Shown here: positions 12,301 to 22,290 of the stretch, in pieces
How positions within the stretch are numbered: the first letter of the stretch is position 1
How the letters are laid out: each line of letters begins with the position of its first letter
Assembly (NCBI GenBank): GCA_038087015.1
Contig: JASBNA010000046.1
Coordinates: forward strand, 1 to 64,000
Reading direction: 5' to 3'
Source of the DNA: Cerrena zonata
Taxonomy: Eukaryota > Basidiomycota > Agaricomycetes > Polyporales > Cerrenaceae
DNA: 64,000 nucleotides
Translations under genes and position numbers: made by a program
Notes under the pieces: model-generated
The model's database searches: none
What the model was told of the DNA's origin: nothing
What the model saw: only the letters and a program-made list of their open reading frames with translations

Positions 12301-13000
12301 GGTGGCTGAGGAAGCAAATGCGGATTGCTACAGCGGATAGTAGTACACAAGGTGGTGGAGTAACAAGTCATATCTGGGTAAAAGTGTGATAATCGCTGAC
12401 GGATTCGAGGATTGTGACACAGAAGAGGCGACGCTGAGTCATCTCAAATCAAGGACCAACGAGACAACGCAGAGTCAATCTCGTTGATCCAGCGGCCCGC
12501 TGAGGTTTCCGATATCGACTACCTAAGGATGTCAAACCGGGTTAGTAGCTCAGGCTCGCAGTCGAAGTGTGGTATACCCGTCTAAATCAACAAACATTGT
12601 TTAGACGTATTAGCTTCCCAAGCAGTTGCCTTTCACGACATAGATCTTGGTGGAAGAGACCTCAGATGGGGCAGAAAGGACACCAAGTCGACCAAAGCCA
12701 CCGAGCACCAAGCAGTATTTCGAAGTCCTTTTTGAGATTGCTACGGCGGATAGTGATAGTAGTACACGAGGTGGTGCAGCCATACCTGGTCAAAAGTGTG
12801 ATAATCACGGAAGAGGCGACGCACAGACCATCTTGTTGTTCTAGGAGGTAGCGGTCCGCTGATGTTTCCACTATTGAGTACCTAAGGATATGGAACCGGG
12901 TTACTTAGTAGCCCATGGAGTCCGAGGAGTGCGGCTTACCAGTCTGAGTCAGCACGCTTTGTTTGCATGTATTAGCTTCCAAAGGAATTACCATTTATGG
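12300..13000. repeat. Diverged tandem duplication carrying the core repeat
   Basis: Two units match with an offset of about 356-411 bp: 12326 against 12737 (ATTGCTACnGCGGATAGT), 12505 against 12861 (CTACCTAAGGAT), and 12607 against 12966 (GTATTAGCTTCC). Each unit contains one copy of the dispersed core, well kept at 12427-12525 and worn at 12811-12870. A still weaker third unit may start near 13080. No coding is seen. Confidence 0.6.
12427..12525 (+). repeat. Dispersed core repeat, copy 1
   Basis: Both blocks are present: GACGCTGAGTCATCTC, then CGCAGAGTCAATCTCGTT and CCCGCTGAGGTTTCC. The first block contains a TGAGTCA bZIP-type site. No intact gene lies beside it. Confidence 0.65.
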
Positions 13001-14130
13001 CCTAATCACGCACCAGCTACCTTGGCACGTATCTTGCGGAAGTCATACTGAAAGGCGAGATTCAGAAATGTCTTGCACGAGGACGGCGGGATAGTGGACA
13101 AGACATGAGGCTTACGGGAAAGCGGACACCATGCCAATCGTTGAGTGTAACAAGATAGCTATTCTAACCAGTAGTCGGTGACGATGTTCTCGGCAATATA
13201 AGCGGGTCGTCATCTGGATCGATAACGTGTATTAGCTCGAGGACACTTGGTTTCCGTAGGTCGATGTGCACGTTGCATGGGAGCCTGAGCTATCTATCGA
13301 TTCGAGATTCGAGTTGGTCGAGGAACGGATAGTAGCTGTGCGATGATTTGAGAGGCTGTCAGCATAGGATGTGAGGGCAAAGCGAGAATACACACCGAGC
13401 CTACGGTTATGTTTGAAGATCAACATAATAAAAGCTGGTTTGCGCCATGGGTGATGATGGCAGCAAGGATGACAGCTGTTCAAACTCTAGGATTTCCAGA
13501 AGCGTCAGGATTGCCTATGTTGGCAGTAGCGGGTGCACCTCGGGGTAGTGAGATTCGGGTGAGATGAGGGGAAAAGAAAAAGAGGTAAAAAAAACGGACC
13601 GAAAAGTTCAACATCGCAATAGCCTGCATACCAGGCTTGTCAATGGCGGCTGGAAGACTGCAACTTTCGAAGTTGGTCAGTACAAGGAAATATAAATGAC
13701 AATAAAACTTACATTCCAATCACTGTGGATCAAGCCAGAACCTGAGGTGAAACGATGGGGTTATGTAAACTGGCCGGGGCGAATGGCAGGGAGGATCTTG
13801 GTGGGGAAGGTGAAGTCGAAAAGGTATAGGATTCCTCTTCGATAGTTTCGTAGACCGAAGAGCGAGAAATCCGTCGACTATCACCAATAGCTTTATCTCT
13901 CTAGTAAGCAGAGACACCAGCCAACCACTAGCGGCATGAGTTAATGTTGTGAGCAAATTTCTAAAACCGATGCTGGATTGGGAATCGTCAGAGTGCAGAG
14001 GAAAGGGACGCTTGAGGAGTTCAGAATGCGACGAGAGTGATGCTACAGGAGGATATACCACGGGTGAGAGGCAGTCCGTTAGTTGAGGCAAAGACGTGAG
14101 TATCGAAGAAGAAATTGGAGACGGGGCAGA
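13001..14130. other. Degenerate sequence with weak minus-strand coding traces
   Basis: Nothing firm. On the minus strand, a GTAAGT..TTGCAG intron-like stretch at about 13712-13665 is followed by a frame that can be spliced to a hydrophobic tail ending near 13433, and another open stretch lies at 13720-14091. These may be remains of a small membrane-protein gene. Confidence 0.35.
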
Positions 14131-14230
14131 AATGACACTTAGTCATCCAAAGCCAGAGAGCGACAAGACGACGCATAGTCAATCTTGTCGCCTCAGAAAC
14201 AGGCGGTCCGCTAAGGTTTCCGCCATAGAG
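14131..14230 (+). repeat. Dispersed core repeat, copy 3
   Basis: Carries TGACACTTAGTCATCC, then GACGACGCATAGTCAATCT and GTCCGCTAAGGTTTCCGCC in the standard order and spacing. Confidence 0.7.
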
Positions 14231-14442
14231 CGTCGGGGGGTGGGTAACAGTGAAACTGGAAGCAATCGAGAGGAGGGCGCGATGGTTTGTGTTAAACGTT
14301 AAGTTGAAATGGATTAGAGTTAACGTTCGCGCCGTGGCGCCGGTCAGTGATAGCCATCGGGACCGGACCGCTGCTGCCTCCACTCAGTGATCGATCATTC
14401 TACACTCCATCCGCGTCCTGTTAAGGCATCAATCACCGTGCA

Positions 14443-14783
14443 ATGAACAATTTGTTCGCTTCTCAGGTATGTCTTTCTTGATCTTCTCGTTTGCCGTCTA
14501 TATCACTGTAGGCAGGAAACATTGGTCAACCTGACCGCCGACGAGGTCGAATGGTATCGTACCTTGAACCCACCTCCTCGAGCTAACCGAACCGATGCCG
14601 CTGAGGTATGTCAATGTTTACTTCAATGGATTGTATACTCACCCCTCATACTAGCCTGTCAACGGCGTCGAAAACACCCCCACTCTCCGTCAACGCATCC
14701 TCCGCCGCACCCACGCTATAAAGTGTTCCACTCGCCACCGACTTCGATCTGCAAAGCATGGCCTCGTTAGGATTGTCAAGTAG
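14443..14783 (+). CDS. Small basic hypothetical protein, three exons
   Basis: Exons 14443-14466, 14516-14605 and 14655-14783 join in phase 0 with good GTATGT donors and pyrimidine-rich GCAG/CTAG acceptors, giving 80 residues. The middle exon is acidic to neutral with a Pro-Pro-Pro turn; the last exon is strongly basic (about 14 Arg/Lys in 42 residues), suggesting nucleic-acid binding or simply a basic tail. No family is recognised. The exact phase agreement of three short exons is the main evidence. The core repeat at 14131-14230 lies about 215 bp upstream, in the orientation opposite to the usual one. Confidence 0.5.
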
Positions 14784-17218
14784 GCGATGGGACGGTCCTA
14801 AATTGCTGGGACCTTGCAAGTTAAGACTACGCGGACACTGTTCTGCCTTCTTCCTCGCTCCTTTGCGTTGTTCCATTCATTTTGCTTGATATCGCTTGTA
14901 AACTTGCTTTTCTTGGTTCATTCGTATCCTTGCTTCCCATGATACCGCTCGTATTACTGCTGTCTTATTACCGATCCCTTCCTTGCTATCTTGTTACGGC
15001 CCCTTTCTTGCTATCTCGTTACGATCTCTTTCTTGCTGTCTTGCCTATTGCACTGCGATCGTTTTTTTTCGAGCTCCGTCATTATTCCGTTTTTGCTATG
15101 CCTGTAAAATACTAAACGTACGATCGGTTCACCGGCCGAATAATCTGCTCGATAGCCTCGAACCCGAATCGTAACCATACACTTACATACCCTCACCGCG
15201 AGAGTCAAAGCAACGATGAGTATTAGGTGATAATTCCATCTGCCAACGAGCAATGTATTGGCAGATACTTACTACCGACAGTAATTCGATGCTCGTGAAA
15301 GTACCAGCTAGGGAACGAGAGCGTTGGAATTGGTGATTGGGTCCCGTCTCCGAAAAGCGGCCAAGTTGAACAGGAAGGGGATACTTTAGTTGGACATGTT
15401 GGCGAGTAGAAGCAAAACTAGTTTCGTACAGAGGCGGACTGGCAGTCTCGTGCCTTGGTATTGACTCGGATAGAGTCGAGGTAGAGATACTCTTTGGGTA
15501 CATTTGCGGTACTTTTAGTAGAATCAGTATCGCCAGGAACGAATAGCTTTACCTCCAAGCATCGGGGATGCGTTTAATATGCCCTCAGAGAACGCTACAA
15601 CGAAGCCGGCTTAGGAGCACGAAAACATACCAACTTTGCTTGTGGACAATGTGGACTTACGTTCAATAGTCCTCAGATTCTGCACGGTAGCCATCTGATA
15701 TTGGACACCTATAGAGATGATAAGGATAAGGAGACGTACTGCATGCACGTCCGGTGTCTCTCTTGTGAAGACGTCATATCTTATTATTAGCATTGTATAT
15801 CGTCTTCGCGAGTTTCGATACGTTTGGGGTGTTCTATACCACGAGGATCTAATGGTGCGATGGAGATAGGCTTATCATACAATCTTGGTGATTGTGACAC
15901 ATGATTATCTGATATTAGAGACGTCAGCGTCAGCAGTGTCATGCAACGTTGGGGATGCCGGCTTACACACTACGTTCTAGGTGGCTTCTACTATTAAGCG
16001 ACTCTCCGACAGGGTTACCTGGTACTTGTTGTAAGGTGCCAGAAATAATTGTCGGTAGCGGGATCGTCGAGCTACAGATTAAAATCCGCTACAAAGAGAA
16101 GCAGGTGTTTAAAACCCTAGCAGATAAAGAAAGAGAGGAACAGAGAGAACAAATGCAACCCGTCTTGCTTGTTCAACTCAGGAAGCAAATGGGACTGGAA
16201 TGACTCATACTCCGGTCGAGGGTCTCGAGGACGCATCGTTCCGCCCGAAACACGTGGGTAAGATCAACCAGTTAAAGCTTGGTTATGAATACCACCCGCT
16301 GAGACTAAAATATGTTCACGCACAAGAGCAAAGTGTCGGAGGACGCAGACGGAACCGTAAATGAACTTGGATCAGCCAGTCTGTACTGTAAGAATGCCTC
16401 ACATCTTCTACGCATGGTCATTTTGCATCTCCATATAGTTCGGATAGGGTTGGGCATTGTTACTTGCTAGATGGGGATGAGCACAGACGAGTGAGCAGAA
16501 ACGGAAGGACTTGCCTTGACCTCTTTGAGGTAGTTTCTATAACGTACTCGCTGACCATCAAAGGATCACCTGCGCCCTCTGCCAGGGTCCTCCTACTGGT
16601 CACCATCGGGATTGACTTCTGACATAGCGGATGAAGACAGTGTACGAAGAGTCGGCGCAATTGACTGAGACACTCATAATGTCGATCGATATCGATCCAT
16701 ATTGCAAAAGTATATACACGCTTACAATTTATGACGGAATGGCGATCAATCTCCGGCCCCTCGAGCCACAACCGCCACATGATCATGAGACTCCGATAGA
16801 ATTTCACCAAGATCCCTGTGAAAGACGATGGGAGAACCTCTTTGCCCAGTTCCTCTGGAGAAGTCTTGCTAGTTGGCGATTCCGGAACATACAAGGTAAC
16901 TCGGTGATAGTGAACTGAAGTTGATGTAGAACGTTAGCAGCAGCGGTCTCCGCAGAGGATATGACCAAAAATTCCACGAGTAACACAATACAATGGCTAC
17001 CCTGAGGTAGCCGTTTCGTGAGAGAAAGGGCCTACTACCCCGCGCTTCATCTGTACGATGTGTTGTAAGAAATCATTCCGAGCTAGAGCCACACGCTTAC
17101 CTCAAACTCGGAAAGATCGGAGAGACTTTGTGAGGAGGAGGAGGAGGAGGAGGAGGAGGAGGAGGAGGAGGGCAATCTCGTTTCCATCTGTATGTATATG
17201 CTAAACATTGAAAGACGG
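14784..17218. other. No intact gene; scattered minus-strand coding traces
   Basis: No complete model can be built. Traces on the minus strand include a Ser/Thr/Pro-rich stretch (15503-15260), a nearby hydrophobic segment (about 15250-15200) that could have been a membrane span, a short ATG-led exon with a GTAAGT donor near 15690-15660, and an open stretch at 16460-16894. They look like remains of small membrane-protein genes of the kind kept intact at 26 kb and 44-46 kb. Confidence 0.4.
17132..17171 (+). repeat. GAG/GGA trinucleotide microsatellite
   Basis: About thirteen uninterrupted GAG units, outside any gene model. Confidence 0.95.
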
Positions 17219-17666
17219 TTAGTAGGGAGGGCTAGGACGATTGAAGATATAAAAATACCAGAGTTGATTCGTCAAACTTGAGCACTCGACGATATTGAGA
17301 GCCCATAGGGCATACTGGAATAGGATAGGATTTGCACCCTTCAACCATTGGCAAGATTGAGTATGTAGCGCATGCTCTAGTGGCGACTGGTCACGGAGGG
17401 ATCGGATGCTATAATACATCTTGTGAAAAGGTCACATGTCAGCCTGGCACGTCTGCGAGCAGTATTGTACCATGTTAGTATAAATTGAGTACATGGGGGC
17501 CGGGCCATGAGTGATAGACATACCAGCATCGCGAGCATTTTCGCAATTGATGCGTCGTCCCCGAGCGAGGCGTGCCACAGTTGAGACACCTCTGAGGGCG
17601 GCAGGACATCGGATAGGTGCCAGTAGCGTGAACTAGATTAGGGAACGACGAAAGGCGTCGGTCCAC
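17219..17666 (-). pseudogene. MYND-type zinc-finger gene, broken
   Basis: Read on the minus strand, the first part has the Cys-x2-Cys and Cys-x2-Cys pairs of a MYND finger (CLNCG.., KCSRC). An intron starts with GTATGT and contains a perfect TACTAAC branch site, but the AG acceptor that should precede the second half (a YCSQTCQAD motif) is missing. Two codons later an in-frame TGA replaces the usual Trp-Pro region before Pro-Phe-His-Lys. The downstream frame then stays open to 17219 and resembles the C-terminal tails of mushroom MYND proteins. MYND fingers bind proline-rich partners. Loss of the acceptor plus the stop make this a decayed gene. Confidence 0.65.
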
Positions 17667-17682
17667 CTAAGTATATCCCGCT

Positions 17683-17784
17683 GTGGCTCTTTCACAGTAT
17701 CGTGATTGGCTCTTGGAGACTAACGTGGTGAGGCTGTGGCTCTTTGAGAGCAACGCGGTGAAGCTGTGGCTCTTAGCGAGCAGA
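17683..17784 (+). repeat. Short imperfect tandem repeat around GTGGCTCTT
   Basis: GTGGCTCTT or TTGGCTCTT recurs four times at 17683-17780, the later copies followed by GAGA/GCGA, AACGnGGTGA and GCT with a period near 33 bp. Non-coding as far as can be seen. Confidence 0.55.
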
Positions 17785-17882
17785 ACAAAATACCATGTAT
17801 CGGCGACAAGCGTATCTTGTTTGACTATATCTTTCGACCGCTGATATCGAATAAGTACACCCTATCGACCTCGCGCACTAAG

Positions 17883-18156
17883 ATGTCTAGCAGTATCGAT
17901 ATTGTCCTAGTACAATCTCCTCAGGAGGCACAGGCCTACATTCGCCCTCGGTCCCTATCAAAATTGATCAAAATTGTCCATGGGAAAACCCAATCGCTAT
18001 CCGTGACTCACAGACTCATGAAATGTAGCTGTCATTTATGGCGGAGGTGTTGGTAGAACAGGCCACCAACTTGACTCTGGATTTCTCATGGAGATGGAGC
18101 TGGACGACGATGCCTGTCAGGGACGAGGAACTGGCTTCACTGGACTTGTGATGTAA
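17883..18156 (+). pseudogene. Short unrecognised gene with a frameshift
   Basis: An ATG at 17883 opens about 45 residues of ordinary-looking coding. Near 18022 the better frame changes, and a Gly-rich then acidic stretch continues to TAA at 18154-18156. A one-base indel would link them. A Gly-Gly-Gly motif in the second part recalls FAD-binding oxidases, but this is too weak to call. Family unknown. Confidence 0.35.
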
Positions 18157-18650
18157 CACTCACAGTTAGAAAATATTTGAGGGTTCTGGTGTAGTCACCC
18201 ATAGTCGTTTTACACGCTAGTTGCAGTAGAATACACGCCCTTGCAGATCATTCTAGTGCGGCGGAATATCGTTAAACTCGAGACGGGGATGAGACGGAGG
18301 GCGCTGACCGCGGGAAACGAGCCTCCTTCAGACAAGAATCTTGTTGTTGGAAGATGAGGAGTGAGCTACAGATAGAGGTCCTGTCCAGGCTTGTTGCTAT
18401 TCTATGATAGATAAGAGCCATGACGGGAATCCCGAAAACAGGGGGGCTGTCCTGATGGTTGGCCAACACTGCAAATGAAGCTGTACAACATGAGAATGGT
18501 CCTGCACCACACGTTGCCAACAAATGCTAGGAGGGCTACATGAGAACACTCACCGATCATGCACACAGCAGCCAACCACCGCAGGCCGACAAGGACTCAA
18601 CACCGACACATAAGCATACGACGAAGAGTAGAGGGTGACAAAGCAGAATG

Positions 18651-18735
18651 AATCACGACACTCAGTCGCTTCACTGCATGCACCAGCGAGACGACGCTAA
18701 GTCAGTCTGCTCATCAGATAGCTGATATTACCGTT
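18651..18735 (+). repeat. Dispersed core repeat, copy 4
   Basis: Has ACGACACTCAGTCGCTTC and GACGACGCTAAGTCAGTCT; the third block is worn. Its orientation would suit the broken MYND gene at 17.2-17.7 kb as target, about 1 kb away. Confidence 0.6.
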
Positions 18736-18967
18736 ATCAACGGGCCTATGGTCTCAAGGGTCTCGTCTTCTACAATGTGGGCCAAGCCTGTACAACAGAT
18801 ACAGCTCGATAACGTCAGATATATGAGCTTGTGCAGCAGTCAATCGAAGGGCACACCATTATAAGATAGCGGTTCACCTCCTCGTCCTCGGCGCAGAACG
18901 AACAATGGGATGTCGGGACTTGCTAGAAATATTTGAGACGATCAGGACCAGAGTCCAGAGATAGCAC

Positions 18968-19060
18968 GGAAACGACACTAAGTCGTCCCAATCAGAGAAC
19001 GACAAGGCGACGCACAGTCAATCTTGTCGCAAAAGTGGGCCGCTAAGGTTTCCACTGTTG
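18968..19060 (+). repeat. Dispersed core repeat, copy 5
   Basis: Has AACGACACTAAGTCGTCCC, GGCGACGCACAGTCAATCTT and GGCCGCTAAGGTTTCCAC in standard order. No gene lies within 800 bp on the expected side. Confidence 0.7.
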
Positions 19061-19654
19061 TCAAATGAGACGAAGGAGGGCGGGAGAGAGGCACACGAGG
19101 CAGAGATGATCGGAGTTGATCATAGCAAGGCGTGGACGCCATCGCTGCAAAGCAAGCGCCGAGTGTTCTCTGAGGCGATTGCCTTTTTGGCTCATCACTT
19201 GTATAGAATATATGCACAATAACGGCAACGTAGATAAGCCACAGGTGGTGTTCTTTGTTCTCTCGGGTGGATCAATTCCAGTGTTTGAGGAATTCATAAT
19301 TTCATATGGCTGATTGATTAGAGCGTGAGATACATAAGACATCATTGGATACACTGGCATGGTTGAAGACATGCCAATATATAACAGAGGGAATAATTAG
19401 CACATATATCTCACTAGCCGAAGCCGCTCCAATTTCTAGATACGTCTTTAGCTGCTACTCATCTTTAGAACAACAGACGCTGCTTCAAGTTGTCCCTGTT
19501 ATGTTCTAACACACTTACCTTTTCCAGCAATCCCTCTCACTACAGCCAAATTGAAGTTGTTCACTCATATGATATATCCCGCTTAGCACAAAAGGAGCAT
19601 CCGAAACCGACAAACACGTTACAAGAAGAAAAACGGTAAGAAATATGAAAGAAT

Positions 19655-21731
19655 TCAAGGGATGCTATCCACGTGCGGTGCGATGTGAGGAATTGTAGGT
19701 GCACGTCCCGCCGCCTCCCAGAATGCCTGGACATAGTATGTCACCATATCTGACTCCATGCTTTCCACGTAATGTTGAGATAGATGACTCGTCAACACCT
19801 CGGATGACTTGATCTTGTTTGGACAAGTCCTCCACCGAACCATCATTACTCTGAGCGCCTCCAGATATGACGCCTGCTCATGGTGTGAATCTGCCATCAA
19901 GCCACCACATCCAGAAGGGTATGCAGGTATCACCGGGGAGTTGTCAACGAATACATCACTCGCCAGTCGACGGCGCTCTGGCTCAGTATCCAATGGGTCG
20001 CCGGGAACAAGGAGTCGGTCCAGCTGCAAGAGCTCCATACGAAACCCAACTTCTAGCATTTCCCAGGCCATTTCAGACAAGACGTTTTTCTCTATTCCAT
20101 CATCGCACCGCCTACCTCGCCAGTATTTCTTCTCACGACCATCCATAAGTTGACGTATTGGGAAAAGCTTTGACACAACATTGAGAGCGTCTTCACGCCT
20201 CTTTCCAGACTTCGAAGTGGTACTGGATGTTGAAGACGCCATCAAAATATCACGCCATGCCTGCATGGATAGTGGTTGGAGAGCAGCGGAGGAGTTGTTG
20301 AGGTGGTGAAACCACAGATCCTTGATTTGAAGCCACCTCCAGAACACAGCACTTTGTCGTGAGGTATCCCCATGAAGAAAACTACCTGGATCTGGGCTCC
20401 AATGCTTCCAAGGAAGCGTAGGATGAGGTTGAGTCAAGTCACAGGCTTTCATTGCCATTTGCCATGTAGGTTTGCGATGAGGATGATGAGGAGCATATGT
20501 CGTGGGGTCATCAAAGGTAGAACGATGGATGGGATGTTCAGCATTAGCAATCTCCTTCTTTGCAGAAGTATGGGTTTTGCCAACGATTGGGTCTGCATAA
20601 CAATGAGACTGATAACAATCGAAGAATCACGGGATACATACATGGATGCGGTTTCCTGTAAGATTTGTTATGATTATAACGTGGCCGCTCGACAAGAGCA
20701 GATGACGGTGAGGCAGAAGGTTGATAGGAAGATTGAATTGCTTTCAGCGGCACTATAGAGGCTGGATCAACATTGGGTAGCTCATTGAGGACAAGCGGTG
20801 TAGTGTCCGAATCCATATATTGCATGGAGGAGTTGAGGGCATACCACTTCAGATAATCCGGACCAAGTGTTCCCTTGAAGGCTAGCCAGCCAAATAGACC
20901 TGTTGTCTGTCTAACCCACCATCCCGGCGGTTGCTGTATGGTTTCTCGCACAAAATAATCGGACGAATAGACTTGATCGTGGAATCGCAGATACCACACC
21001 GGTATGCGTTTACGTTGAAAAGATTCAACAACGTCGATGAGATTCGTGAAAGTTCCCATCAGGGGCAATGAACGTTGGACAGGGCGTGGATTGGAGGACG
21101 GAGGACCGACAGAATCGCTGAGATCAACGTAGAATGTGAGGAAGCCGCGGAGGAGGAGCCAATGACGTTGAATGAATGCGACATTTTGGATCAAATTGGT
21201 GTATGGTACAGGTCGTTGAAGACGCAAAAGACCATCGGATAGGGAATTTGTGAATTTGTTAAATGGACCTCGTTGGAGGGGGTGGGGTACGTCCCCACAT
21301 TGCTCAAGGATCTTACTCACAGCACCGGCAATAGATCGAAGAAGGGATGGTTTCAGTACATGACCGCCAGTTCCTTGGATTTCTTCAACGTCTGTCTTTT
21401 CGATGAAGTGCCATACCATGTAGTTCGGATCATTCGCAGACATCTGCTCCGGAGGACGAGGGATGCAGGCCAAAAATGGTGCATCTCGCCAATACAACTG
21501 CGGGTGGTGGATAGGGTCATACAGACCAAACTTAGCGTCCTCGTTGACATGGACGTTTACCCGGCCGATGGGGAGCTTTGGAATAAATGTCGCATTTGGA
21601 GAAGTGATAAGATAGCGGTCATCGTGTTGAACATAAACAAGAGCATCACTTGCAGAAGATATAACAGTGTCTTCGGAAATGTTGTCGAGCTCTGCATAGC
21701 GAACTCGTTCCCGCCAGTTAGCCTGCGACAT
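19655..21731 (-). CDS. Conserved mushroom-type hypothetical protein
   Basis: The first exon runs from ATG 21731 to about 20635 (about 365 residues) and is joined by a short intron near 20640-20580 to a second exon that ends at the stop at 19655, about 650 residues in all. The protein is rich in Trp, Pro and aromatic residues with no signal peptide, membrane span or low-complexity region. A Leu-Pro-Ile-Gly-Arg motif and a Tyr-Trp-Arg-Asp-Ala-Pro-Phe motif in the first 130 residues are features I have seen in uncharacterised mushroom proteins, often near transposons. No catalytic motif is visible. A core repeat lies about 165 bp upstream in the usual orientation and may be its promoter. Confidence 0.65.
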
Positions 21732-21893
21732 GGCAATAATTTGTCAGAGGCTCGGCGAAAAGAATAGAGAGACATGATGCAAAGCTTCGTTGCTTACCAT
21801 AGACATAACACTCCGGAGTATGATGCGTAAAAGCTCTGATTATCAATAAAATCCGAATTCCAGACACGTGTCGAAAGACGACAGAAAAGATAA

Positions 21894-21975
21894 CACACGA
21901 CCCTAAGTCGCGGTCGGTTTGCGAACGACGCTGAGTCAATTTGAGAGTAGCTGACCACTAAGGTAACTACCGTGA
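21894..21975 (+). promoter_or_regulatory. Core repeat upstream of the 19.7-21.7 kb gene, copy 6
   Basis: Has CACGACCCTAAGTCGCGG, then AACGACGCTGAGTCAATTTG and CCACTAAGGTAACTACCG. The middle block contains TGAGTCA. It lies 163-244 bp upstream of the ATG at 21731. Confidence 0.6.
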
Positions 21976-22290
21976 CTGTAACTTGAATGAAGACAAGAGA
22001 AGGACTTAGCTCTAAGTTAAGGTTAACCTTGTGGCTCGTGGCTTCGGGCGCTTCACCTTAGCTTAGTCATACTGCTTTGACGTGCAAGATGCATGTTAGG
22101 TTCGAGTCCAAGTGAATGTCTAATTCCCTGAAACGAGTCAATCTCCCTGTGCTGAGGCGTGTCACACTTAAACTAGTGAGTCATAAGACCAGTAAATTAA
22201 TTCGATATTTGAGACTATCGGTTAAAAATAAAGATGGAATCACAATAACACTTGTACACTCAATCAGGTTGAAGGCTCCTCGGTAATTCA

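Larger units (their letters stand above)
18157..19654. other. Gene-poor spacer with two core-repeat copies
   Basis: No gene is supported. Two core repeats lie at 18651-18735 and 18968-19060. At about 19483-19517 there is a stretch like the outer end of the larger module (TTGTCCCTGTTA, then CTAACACACTTACCTT), so a worn or split module may span 18.97-19.52 kb. Confidence 0.5.

Noticed and set aside
17883..18156. FAD-binding oxidase call from a Gly-Gly-Gly motif
   Set aside because: Only a short glycine motif agrees; the frame is broken and no other family residue is seen.
22075..22135. tRNA-like T-arm (GGTTCGAGTCC)
   Set aside because: No matching acceptor, D or anticodon stems could be folded around it.
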